64,000 nucleotides of DNA from Liolophura sinensis. Its lineage: Eukaryota > Mollusca > Polyplacophora > Chitonida > Chitonidae. Both the position numbers and the translations under genes were made by a program. Position 1 is the first letter of the stretch, and the number at the start of each line of letters is the position of its first letter. The stretch lies in NCBI RefSeq assembly GCF_032854445.1, contig NC_088307.1, positions 25,057,953 to 25,121,952 on the forward strand, given 5' to 3'. The notes beneath the pieces are model-generated. The model saw only the letters and a program-made list of their open reading frames with translations, ran no database searches and had not been told where the DNA came from. Shown piece by piece: positions 1-10,754 of the stretch.

Positions 1-108
1 ATTTTTTCCCAGCAACTTGCACTTAAACTCTTCTGTTGCTATTATTTTTTATTTTCTTTTTTGAAATTTTAACATCCCTGGGGTACCACTGGTGTTGTAA
101 AGCCAGTG

Positions 109-207
109 TTGTGGCCAGTTTCCTCCCACCATAATGCTGGCCACCATCGTATAAGTGAAATATTCTCGAGAACTGCATAAAACACCAATCAATCAAATAA
201 ATAAATC
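109..207 (+). mobile_element. SINE family A, 3' tail only
   Basis: The tail of the commonest SINE in the window is present: a cctcccaccataatgctgg block, then gtgaaatattctcgag, then aaaacaccaatcaat and an AAATA-rich end. The tRNA-like head is missing, so this is a 5'-truncated copy. Confidence 0.65.
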
Positions 208-608
208 AATGTATGTGTGTACACTTTTGCATTTTTTTTTATAATTTTAAAAATACACATGTACAATCAATTACAATGTACTTGAGTTAAATAAATGTAT
301 GAGATCAAAACACATTTTGTGTTTTGTACACACATTTTATAAAATACATACAATATGAAAACATAACTGAAGGCACATTGTTGCCCAGACTAGACTATGT
401 AACATGCAATAAGCAGATATCATATGTACAATGCATGATGACATACCAGCTGTGAAGGCATTTGATTCATGCTGTACCAAATCAGCTACACATACAAACA
501 GCATTAAGAACAACATTGTATACATGTACAACAATAACATATGAACATATACATGTAATTACATGTATAAATCTAAATGTAGGCCTACATGTACCTCCAA
601 CCATATGA

Positions 609-808
609 CCTATGAGAGATAGGAGTTCACGGGAGTTCCACATGGGGGCACTCGTGCATATTTACGTACAGGAAGTTGGGGTTAGAACCCTGACGTTCTA
701 TGGACTTCACGCAGGAGCGTTGGGCGAATGGAGTGCTCTCTAACCCCAACTTCCGGTATATGCGGAGCACCCCACATGGAACTCCCGAGAACTCATATCT
801 CTCATAGG
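609..808. mobile_element. 200-bp fold-back / MITE-like palindrome
   Basis: Two arms of about 75 bp face each other. The left arm starts CCTATGAGAGATAGGAGTTC and the right arm ends GAACTCATATCTCTCATAGG. The match continues inward through the TTCCACATGG and TAACCCCAACTTCC blocks (their complements in the other arm) to a loop of about 40-50 bp. There is no internal coding sequence. A terminal inverted repeat structure of this kind is typical of non-autonomous DNA transposons. No clear target duplication was identified, so the superfamily is open. Confidence 0.7.
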
Positions 809-2027
809 CACTATATCAAAGTGAACTAAACTGTAAACTCTAAATGTACTAAGCGCATCCTTACAAATGACTGTCAACCTCCAGAGGAAGTAGGACCAAT
901 TGTTATTGAGACTGACATATACATGATACAAATTTCAGTACACTTCAGAAATACAATATATACAAAGACAGGAGTAAGTTGGTCACATGTTTCCTTCTTT
1001 GTTATGGAGAGCTACTGTAGGCAGGTTTTGTTGTTCAAGTATTCCTGTATGGGTGTATGTATTATGTGCATAACGGTAATCAAAAGCCTACAATTAGAAA
1101 GTGGGTGTATCCAGTAATGACACATACATGTATTCAAATCCTGTTTGTCGGATTAACATGTACAATATATATATATTATATATATATATGTGAAAAATAA
1201 TGCAGATACATGTAGTTGTGGATTATAATGATTATAATGAACACACATAAGAACACATGGGTACCTGCATGAGCAAGCATTCAGACATGTACACATTAAC
1301 ACATGTATGTGTTGCCACATAATAAGAAAGGCAAAAGCAAGGCAGAAACTGAAAATACCACATATCATGTTATAAACATGAAAACCAAGCCCAATCATGT
1401 CATGAGTCGATGGATATTTCAACAAATACATGTATGTAAAGAGGTAAAATGGAGACGATAGCAGATATTTTATTCATATGTAAATATGCCCATGCATATG
1501 CATTGCATAGCTGCATGAATATTCTGACACTGAAGTTTCAACTTTTAATGTCCACATTATATAAATGTACATGTATACAAGCCAAGCTGCCGAATTCCTT
1601 CCCTTTTAAGTAATGCCTAAGTATTGCACATTGTACATAAATTTACATTAATAGAAGAATGCGATGGTTGATATTTTAATGCTTGTAGAGTTTGTTGTCA
1701 GAAAATCTCATAACTATCCAGAAATTATAAACTTAATATTAGCTAAAGTAATATTTCATCAATATAAAATTTATACTGATATCAAAAAAAAAAAAAAAAA
1801 AAAAACTGAACTGATTGGTAAATGACTACATACATGTATCATTACAGCTGGGTACACCACATGTAACATCAGTATCAAATCAGCATTAGAAAATAATTCT
1901 ATAAAAGGCTGAATTCTGAATTCTGCATGCCAATTACATCATGTACATGTGAACTAGACAGTGGCGAGAAATTGTGGAGTTAATGACACATATAACTGGA
2001 AACCTTGTCGTTTTGAATCTGTCAGTT

Positions 2028-2177
2028 ACTTACAGGATTTAATGCACAACCAACATTGCAGTGCACAGCAGCCACCATTGTGGAGCATAGCAGACAGAAA
2101 TCCTTGTCAAGCTGGTCTCCAATATGGCTGCTGATGGCACTGAAATCCTTGTTCTGCAATACCCGGTTCAGGGCAAA
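2028..2177 (-). other. Possible exon with uncertain reading frame
   Basis: On the minus strand an acceptor-like ...ACATTTGCAG is followed by about 150 bp of open frame and a good donor (CCT|GTAAGTAAC). The open frame reads protein-like (for example KDFCLLCSTMVAAVH). However, the large exon at 2283-4967 ends in phase 0, while this frame needs a phase-2 junction. Spliced in phase 0, the frame meets a stop within about 25 codons. It may be an alternative exon, a terminal exon in the other frame, or not an exon. An unspliced read-through of the large exon also passes through this frame to a stop at 2022. Confidence 0.25.
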
Positions 2178-2282
2178 CCCTCTGCAAATGTACATTTTCC
2201 TGTATACTTGCACTGTTGCTAAAGAATTATGATAAAAAAATACTGGAAACAAATAAACATCATCTGTGGAACATGGACTTAC

Positions 2283-4967
2283 CTTCTGAGCTTTCTTCTT
2301 CGTCTGTAACAGTCCCTTTCCAATGATGACATGGCTGCCAGCAAACTGGTAATTACAAGGTTGCACTTTCTTCTGTGCTGGGGAACCACGTGGGGAAGGG
2401 GCCGATTTCTTACTGTCCGTTATTACAGACAAATCTAAACGCGGAACAACCCCATTCCCATGAGCACCACTTCCCACATGTACATGGGCATCAATGTCCG
2501 TCACTGGTATATCCTGTGTGGCGCCATTGATATTTATATCGTCTATGTTTGACCTAGGTGTCACAGGCCCATCCAAAGAATCCTCTGTCAAGTTCAGAAC
2601 AGTGACACCAGGGGGTGCTGGCGATGTGCGTTTCTTTGGTACTGGGGCTTGAGCCTTAGAACTATTGGGTCGTTTCACTCCCTCTGGATTGGCCTTGAAT
2701 TTTCCAGCTTGGTAAAACCACGTTTTTCCAGCGTGAACTGTTTTTTGATCTTCTTTCTCTGCACCAGAGAATCGGTTCCTAGAGCGATAACTTGACCCGT
2801 CAGAATCGTTGGCAGTTTTTGGACCAACGTTAACCATAACTTTTGGTTGTGAAGTAGCAACTGGGGCAGTGTTAACCACTGCTTCAGAAACCTTGCTAGC
2901 AGTTGGTGGTTTCGGAGCGGGGCCTTTAGAGGAAGTGGTGACCGATGACTGGTTTGTCATCAAGACTGAACTTACAGAACTAGTAACTTCCTTTGTGTCA
3001 GACACATTTGTCTTACTGACTTTAGCATCAGTTTTTTCCACTTTTGAGCTGGAGGAGGTCAAATCACTTGAGGAATTCGGTTTCGACTCCTTAATGGCTA
3101 TACTCTTTCGAATGCTGGCTGTTGGTTTCTCTTGTCCAGAGTTTTCAGTTTTCTTCTGCTGCTGAGTATTATTTGTCTTCGCTTTTTCCAACACTTGTGA
3201 GTCATTCACTGATGACTTGTACAAAACAGACGAAACTTTGCTACTATTATTTGATGTTGTTGTTGTTGTAGCAGATGGTTTTGGGGTCACATCGTTATGC
3301 TGTATCGGTACCTTAATATTCGAGACAGATGTGCTTCCTTGTGAAATATTAGTACTGTTTATTATATTTGCAGTGCTTACAAATAAACTTGATTTCTCGT
3401 CAATTTGATCGCTACCACTGTGACGTTTCCATGAGTACGTGATTTCTTCATCCTTGCCGGGTTTGACATGGCGTAGTGAAGCCCTGATAGCATCATAGAC
3501 TGGGTTTTCGTAATCCTTCTCCGGGTAGTTTGCATCCAGTGAATTATTACCTGATGTATCGTTTTGCATGTCAAAGCTACTGTCTCTGCTGGACTCTCCA
3601 TTAACTTTAATCATGTCAGGAAGATTATCAACTTGATTGTGTTTCGAACCGTTTGTTGCCGAGTGATTAGACAGAGAGGAAGTAGCTGGTGCATTAGGAG
3701 CCCGATCTCTCTTCTTCCTTTGTTTGGACAGAACATCATTTTTCTCGATACGCACTGATTCAAACTTCTTACGATAAGAAGAGACAGTATTGGGCTTAGG
3801 AAGTTCATCTTGTTCGAGCTGTCTTTCTGAGGAGCTTGTTCGTCTTCGGCGTGATGCCTTTTTCATTGGATCATCATCCAAAGGGCGAGGTGAGGGGGTA
3901 GTTTCAATAATAATGATGTCCTCTCGAGCCAGATTAGCATCAGGGGCTGGGTGCGAGCGCCTGAGGTCAGACGCTGAACGATGACGCCCATGCTCACGTA
4001 GCTCCGAACCAGAGCGTCGTCGGCTCTCGAAACTATCCAACGACGACCTCTCAGATGTACCTTTGTGTACTAAACTTTCAACACTTTTAGCCTTACTGTA
4101 GTACTGTAGGTTAGACTTGGGACTGGTCGTGAACACTTCATCCCCAATGCTTTTCCTGTTGGCTGACTTATGGCTTTCGTTGTCCACCAAATTTTCGAGA
4201 CTAGAGGACCTCATCCGTAGATGATGGTTGAGCCCCGGGCGATGGGCCTCCTCTTTAGCAGTAAGTAGAGCAAATTTATCCAAGATTTTGTGAACAAATC
4301 CCGAGCCTGGCCGGTAGTCCTCCTCCTCCATTTCAGGCATATCTGCTTCAGTACCTGACAGTCTATTACCCGAAGATGAATTCACTGTGAGGTCACCGCC
4401 AGGCCCGTGTACTGACGATGCGGGTTTGATAACATGTTTCAGTCCAAAATTTTTCACAAACGGGTTGTCATGGACTGATCCAATACGTTCTTCGTCCACC
4501 AGAACTCCATTCACAACAGAAGTTGATGAGGTAGTGACAGTGGGCCCATTTGCATTTACTTCTGCCTGTTTTGACTGGCTTACCATGTTATTTACCGAAA
4601 CTCGACCAGCATTGCTTTCTCGGTCCCCTGCTACGGCCGGTTGTAAATTCCATTCAGTACTGTCACAGTTGGCTAAAATTTCAACGTCTTTCTCTGAGGG
4701 ACGAGCCTGAAGTGAAGTTCCCACCGATCTAGCATCGTTTCGGTTGAGATCCCGTGCAGATGACTGTCCGCTGTGTGAAGAATAGAAAAAAGAGCGATCA
4801 CTTATCTGAGTTTTTGTCAGGATATCCCTCTTCCGTGCTGACGTCGGATCTCCCGACGAAACACCAGCCTGTGAGTGGAGATCATTTGAATCCTCCGCAC
4901 GACGCTTTTTCTCCAAAACAGCCTGCCTCCACGGCGGTACAGAAGCCATTTCGACCAAAGCTGTCAT
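2283..4967 (-). CDS. Phostensin/taperin-like protein, large 5' coding exon (partial gene)
   Basis: This is a single 895-codon exon, closed at its left end by a consensus donor (CTCAGAAG|GTAAGTCC) in phase 0, so the gene continues leftwards. The first ATG is at 4967; a second in-frame ATG (4949) begins MASVPPWRQAVLEKKRR. That tryptophan/basic motif resembles the N-terminus of phostensin (PPP1R18) and taperin, vertebrate actin- and PP1-binding proteins. The rest is mostly disordered: Ser/Thr/Asn/Lys-rich, with a conserved-looking island GSGFVHKILDKFALLTAKEE near residues 220-240, a basic YRKKFESVRIEKND segment near 400, and an ordered-looking end (NYQFAGSHVIIGKGLLQTKKK). A cytoskeletal or PP1-regulatory role is inferred from the N-terminus only; I did not see an unambiguous RVxF site. 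The length and lack of stops make the coding call strong, while the family name is tentative. Confidence 0.6.
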
Positions 4968-7321
4968 AAATACGGTTATTATTCCACCCGGAGAAAAAAT
5001 AATTCAACGAAAAGTCTTCGAAATTTAAACACAAAATCGAGAGCCACTACAACAACTATCTGTTCGGGCACTGGAGGTCGATGACGTCACCAGTCAACAC
5101 CCGGTGCGAGGTCCACCGTCCGACCGTCGAGTCACACCCCGTTTTTCGGAGGGATCTTAAATTAAAACTGTGCAAATTTTCCTGTAGACCATCGCACCTG
5201 CACCTCCCCTCCCCGTTTCTGTTAGCCTGGTATCCATTTTTCTCTTACACAAAGACAACAAAAGGTTTCTCAAATCGATTAATCGAGTCGCGATAAATTT
5301 TCCAGTTCATATCTGACATTCCCCTACAGATTATAGAGGGCCAAAGGGAGATAACTATGGCACGTTTTACCGCAACATTTTTGACAACCTGTTTAACATA
5401 AACTTTTTTTCAGACTTCGATGTTTTCGAATCAAGTTAAATCTGTTACAGTTGATGCCAAGACCACCGTGGTTTTGTTTGCTTCCACCAATACTGTTTGC
5501 GCAACAAATTTCAATGTTTCATACAAAAAAAAGGGATCACTGTTGTAATATTCCATTCACGAGTTTCGTTCAGTTTGTGGTGGCTAGTATATCATGATAC
5601 ACATATGCTACGGCTTTATACATCATCATTGTTAATTAATACGGCCCATCTGGCAACAGTCACTGACAACAATTAGTGAGCAGGCGATCGATATGAAAAA
5701 CTGCCAATTTACAGAGCACAACACCCTTCAAGGTATATAGATCTATATATAATTGCATGCACATACAGATTCTCCATGTATAGCCCTGTACCACATGACT
5801 ATTACAGGTTTATAGGCCAATATGGTCACAGCTATAAACGAGGAAACTATATGGTATCATGCTATACTATAGGCCTATTTCCCAGGCATACGTTGTCCTT
5901 TAAAACACCTATATAGGATTTCCATTCACTTTAAATACAGACATATACAGCATAACGTCTAAATTTCAGACAAGATTGATTTCTGAGCTACCATAATATA
6001 GCTATATATCCCATATAGTGTTGATGTGTTAATTTGTTTTAAAATACATACGCGGCGCACACGTCTTGTTTTACGCATATGGTCACGTTTAACATTTAAA
6101 GACATTCCTCCAAACATTCTTAAACATAATACCAACAAATTTAGACTGTATAACCGGTGGCATATATGGTATATAATCGAAGCGATTTAAGGCTGTGGGA
6201 ATATTAAAGAAACACATGATTTTAGCTTTACGTGAAAAGTATTGATAATATAGTTACCAGGTATTTCATCCTAGAAAAAGAGGCACGGGTATCATACATT
6301 TGTCCCAGCACTGACAGAGCCCCACGTACACCGGCTAAGCCCACCGCTGTAAGGATCACCTGTAAAGGGTGCTAATCCGCGATGTTGTCAGGTCGAGGCA
6401 TGCCTGTATTATTTTTTTAGCCACCCAATGATTATTTATGAGGAATTAGTACTTAGATAAGTTACACCGTTTTGAGTGCCGCAGACAGCAGGGCATAAAG
6501 TCCGTATACAGCACGCGCATAATATATATGGTATATATCGTTAGGTCTTATACGTGTATGTTGGCCGATACCACAAACGACATATGCATATATAATTAGG
6601 AGTTATAAATATTGACTGCACAAAATCAATGGGTTCCGTAAATATTCCGTATCCAGCGCAACAAACCAACACAAAAGCCATAGTTAACGCCTAAACTGTT
6701 AACATATTGTGTGCATTGTCCGCGTTTTGACATGTATTTATACAATATTCATATTGGAATTCCTCAAAATCGCTTCTTGGACAAGCATACATATAGCCAA
6801 GAGATATATAAATTCACTTCCTCATTGCATGGTTCATTATACACATTGCAAGACTGTAGCTTAAGTCATTTCTTCCCTACTATATATACACATATGCATG
6901 TTTTCACCTCATATACAATAAACATGCATGCACATGCAGTGCTTGTCTTTGATTTAAAAAAAGACATTTGATGTCCAACGCCCGGTCGAATACCATTTTC
7001 ACCATGTATACACAGGCATATATATTGTGTCTAGATATCGCAAAAAGATGTATATGGAGGCCTATCGATCGTTTATATATATATATATAGATATGTGTAT
7101 TTCATAAAATTATATTCTACTCCACTGGTGCTAATAATTATTTGTTTGATTGGTCTTCTACGTCAGCAAGTTTTTTTCTTATATCATACACAGTGGGCAA
7201 ATTTACAGATGTAGGAAACCACCCTACGCCAGCTACCTATATATAAGAAAAACATCGACAGCTGCATAACATGAATTTGAGAATGCGGTCTCATCGTGCA
7301 CATGCCGATCTTGTAACCAGG

Positions 7322-7406
7322 TCGACATTTATTTATTTATTTATTTATTCATTTATTTATGTATTTATTTATTTATTTATTCATTTATTCATTTATTTAT
7401 TTATTT
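7322..7406 (+). repeat. (ATTT)n microsatellite
   Basis: About twenty tandem ATTT units with scattered ATTC and ATGT variants. A second, shorter run lies near 8236-8280. Similar tetranucleotides form the 3' ends of SINE A copies, so this run may be a degenerate SINE end. Confidence 0.85.
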
Positions 7407-8604
7407 CAAGATTTTGTTACTTAGACGATGCATACACGATGGTCGTTATATGGGGCGAATGGATGAAACAGTATAGTATACCCGAGAGTAAACCACCGGT
7501 CTTTGGTGACTGACTGACGAACTTTCCCACGCGTGAGGTACAGATGTGCTAATGTACCATATATGTGTTGGTGAAAGACAAATGGCCTTCAAGATCAGGA
7601 TGTTCGAGGTCAGGTTTGAACCCGCATCTCCAACGCTATAGTAAACCGCGCCAGCGAGAGCATCGTCTAGTTGATCAACCTCACATGCCTATACATGTAA
7701 GGGTACATGGTCCCGTACAAAACAACTGTTTCTTTCCTTCATGAGTTATTTTAGACTGAACATTAATTCAAACGTGGAAATACTGTACCATACACTGGAT
7801 TAATTACGACCCATATACAAACACACAGAGACGACGCCTCGAACTGTGACGCCGGAAGGTGTAATTTTTACACTGGCTCAAGTGTGAGGCCTATGTCGGA
7901 TTAAGATAAACGAAGGTGACGTAAATACTGATAAGGTACGACACTCACGTTATACAAATACACGAGGATTCTGTGTATACACTGAAGGGTATATATGGCC
8001 GTAAAAGATTCACACGCAACAGTACATTTAATCGCCATGTTAATTATAACAAAAATACAATTTTTCTCTTATCAAGATAAACAGACCTTCCAGAAAGTTG
8101 CGTGCATGCATGTTGATTGTATATACGTATATAGTTTTCAAATAACTCTAAAAATATTTATTATTTTTGCAGGTATATTATTCCATGATCCGTACCAGAT
8201 TAATTCATTTTCTCAGATGCACAATGTTGTATTTTATTTATTTATTGTTTTATTTATTTATTTATTTAGTTAGTTAGTTACATATTTACTTAGTTTGTAA
8301 TTGCCTGTTCATTTGGGGGCTGTGTTTATTTGTGTGTTTGTGTTTCTATGAGGTATTTCACGGAAAATAGTAAGCACAGATTTGACTGGCATTTTGTGCA
8401 AGTGTTGGATTTAATAGGCTCGAGGACCATGCAACTCATGCAATATCGTTTGGTGGTGACCTATAATAGGGCTCCGGGGGTTGGGGTGGGTTCTACTTAG
8501 TCATACATCGTTTTAATAACTTGACAAACTTGCTTTTGGATAACAACATCTGTCTTTATTCTACGCGACGTTTCGGTGTGGATACTAACGCCTGCCTCAA
8601 GTCA

Positions 8605-8947
8605 GTGAGTGAGGGCTTGGGGTTTAACGTCGTACTCAACAATTTTTCAGTCATATGACGACGAAGGAATCATTAGGGTGCATGTACGTGTAATGTGCCT
8701 CCTTGTTGCAGGACGGATTTCCTGCTGCTTCACTGAGACGACTTACCGAAGGCAAATAAGCCGCCCCGCCCGAGCCATTATACTGATACGGGGCAACCAG
8801 TCGTTGCACTATCCCTTCATGCTGAACGCCAAGCGAGGAAGTTACAACTTCCTCTTTTAAAGTCTTAGGTGTGACTCGATCAAGGATTGATCCTGGATCT
8901 ACCGGTCTCGAAGCGGACGCTCTACCAACTGTGCTATCCGGGCCGGT
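8605..8947 (-). mobile_element. SINE family B, near full length, tRNA-derived
   Basis: Read on the minus strand, the right end is a tRNA-like head. It has an A-box-like TAGCACAGTTGGTAGAGCG and, further in, a B-box-like GATCGAGTCACACC. The body ends in GTTAAACCCCAAGCCCTCAC and a CTCACT tail. The element is flanked by a 9-bp direct repeat CTCAAGTCA (8596-8604 and 8948-8956), which reads as a target-site duplication and fixes the ends. Other copies or parts lie at 20333-20640, 31582-31722 and 32597-32862. Confidence 0.8.
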
Positions 8948-9219
8948 CTCAAGTCAATGCGATCAAATCCAACTTCTAAATGCCACTAAAAGATGTCATA
9001 CATCGTTTTACAGTGAACTGGAAACTTCCTTATAGCAATATACATTTACATAGTATGCATAGGCTAACTTGTTCAGAGTAAACAGCTTTCGCTTACACAT
9101 AGCTCTCAGTTTATTAGTTGGACAAACTGAGTAATATACCGGTATCAAAAAATAATTTGTCTTAGTATATTCCTTGTTTTATTTCATTCGAGAAAAAAAT
9201 AATAATAGCCAAAATCTTG

Positions 9220-9461
9220 CTATTTATTTATTTATTTGATTGATTGGAGCTTTACGCCGTATTCAAGAATATTTCACTTATACGACGGCGGCCAGCATTG
9301 TGGTGGGAGGAAATTGGGCATAGCCCGGGGGAAACCCACGACCATCCGCAGGTTTCCCACGGGCTCCTCCCGGTTTCCTCCCACCAGAATACTGGCAGCC
9401 GTCGCATAAGTGATATATTCTTGAGTACGGCGTAAAATACCAATCAAATAAATAAATATAA
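9220..9461. mobile_element. Two SINE A 3' halves joined as an inverted pair
   Basis: The left arm (from about 9220) is SINE A read backwards, tail outermost. The right arm (to 9461) is SINE A read forwards, tail outermost. Both lack the tRNA head, and they meet near 9340-9350. The arms are imperfect complements over about 100 bp, so both strands carry almost the same short open frame. The whole could fold into a long hairpin. Confidence 0.8.
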
Positions 9462-10573
9462 AAACTAGTCATATTCGTTTCTTTGTAATAGAAGTTGTCT
9501 GCCCTACAGGATTGCCTCGTTTTTGGCGCTGAGAGTTATCTCCCTTGATTGAAATTATGAATTTGGCGTTTTCCAAACCCTGAAAAGGGATGATGCACGC
9601 CAGAGAGCTTCCTTGTATATGAAATAACTGTAGTCACGAAGCTGCAGCAGTAATATATATATATATTTTCACTTGTGTGTGATGCTGGAATTTTCATAAA
9701 TTCAAGGGTGTCTCCTTTCGATTATCGCACAGAGCGATACCAGTTGAGCATTAACGACATGCTGTGATGAGATTATTATCAGCTCATGCATGTGTATAAT
9801 ATAGGGCTTTATTATATATACATATGTCCAGTTTAATGGGTAATAATATACAAATATAAGTGTTTGCAATGTGTAGAATCCATTGTTACGCTTGTAGACA
9901 TTATGTGTTTGATGGGGAAATTTGGACTGGTCAAATTAACTTCTGGTATTATTCATAAATCTCTAACTATCCATTCTGTTTGTATTTTTTTAATACCCCC
10001 CATGTTACCCCCCCGCTCCCTGCAAACCCTCTTGCATGTTTGCAGATGCACAGAGTAGTCGGTCTCTGATCTCGTCTGTAGGCATATTCATATATATTTT
10101 CTCTTATCGTAACAAGTGGGGCTTACATAGGTGTAGGCCTATATGAACATCAACATTGACAGCTCATGTAATACGACAAAAACGGGCGTGTTTTTCTCAC
10201 GAAAGTGTCTGACACTGAAACTAAAAGCCAACTGTAAAACTCTTTAAAGTTTACCACTAACATGCGCAGTGATAAATAAATCTTTATTTGCGTTCCAAGT
10301 TTATTCCTTCAGTGCACGTGCCTTGAGTTGGCATTTAAAAATTCCCGCCATTTGCGTATGGCCCTTTTTGATCGCTGTAGTAACAGTGGTTCGGGAGTTT
10401 CCGCCAAATTCCGGGAGTCCAACGATTATCACTAAATGAATTTACGCAAACAAAAAGTTCCAAACATTTTCAAATGTTTATTCTCCATACACTGAACAAT
10501 TAACAAGTAACGGATGTTTCCGTTGCAATTGCAGCTAACGGGGTGTTGAGCTACCTGTTCGGCGGCGAAGGTC

Positions 10574-10588
10574 GTTGCTAGGGGCAAC
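10574..10588 (+). promoter_or_regulatory. X-box-like RFX binding site upstream of the tektin-like gene
   Basis: The 15-mer GTTGCTAGGGGCAAC is an inverted repeat of two RFX half-sites (GTTGCY and RGCAAC) with a 3-base spacer. X-boxes of this type lie upstream of many ciliary genes and bind RFX factors (established). Here the site is 181 bp upstream of the ATG of a predicted axonemal gene, in a locally GC-richer stretch. That position supports a real promoter element, but the function is inferred. Confidence 0.65.
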
Positions 10589-10754
10589 GTTAAGTGGTGG
10601 GCGACGCCGTTGTCAGCAGTGGGGAGGTCGCAAAGGTGGTTATATCGCTGGGTTTAGGCAGTTTACAGTATTGTCACTTTCGGGAATGATAGACACAAGA
10701 TAAGGACAACTCTTTAAAAACCATATTCGCCCGTTTTAGCACTCTGCAGACACC

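Larger units (their letters stand above)
1..2282. other. Non-coding stretch left of the phostensin/taperin-like exon
   Basis: This AT-rich stretch probably holds intron or 3' sequence of the minus-strand gene whose large exon starts at 2283. It contains a SINE tail (about 109-207), a 200-bp palindromic element (609-808), a short TA-rich run (about 1165-1190) and a 20-plus A run near 1783-1805. Short open frames here (60-90 codons) have biased, ACATGTA-rich composition and no recognisable domain. No confident coding exon was seen, apart from the doubtful one at 2028-2177. Confidence 0.6.
4968..10573. other. Divergent intergenic spacer
   Basis: This spacer separates the start of the minus-strand phostensin/taperin-like gene from the plus-strand tektin-like gene. 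The first 350 bp are richer in CG dinucleotides than the rest and probably include the minus-strand promoter and 5' UTR; no TATA box was evident. The remainder is AT-rich, with ATTT microsatellites (7322-7406 and about 8236-8280), one full SINE of family B (8605-8947), one palindromic SINE A pair (9220-9461) and TA runs (7073-7090, 9654-9667). No coding exon was recognised; open frames here come from microsatellite or SINE sequence. Confidence 0.6.

Noticed and set aside
2809-3165. 118-codon plus-strand frame opposite the phostensin/taperin-like exon
   Set aside because: It is a shadow of the minus-strand coding exon, with no independent signals.
7271-7513. 80-codon open frame with YLFIYLFIY repeats
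   Set aside because: It is driven by the ATTT microsatellite.
8880-8947. Possible tRNA gene (minus strand) from A-box and B-box-like blocks
   Set aside because: No cloverleaf of normal length; it is the tRNA-derived head of SINE B with a target duplication around the whole element. The same applies to SINE A heads at 27355, 40443 and 57247.
9244-9472. Similar 63-codon proteins on both strands
   Set aside because: They are a by-product of the palindromic SINE pair.
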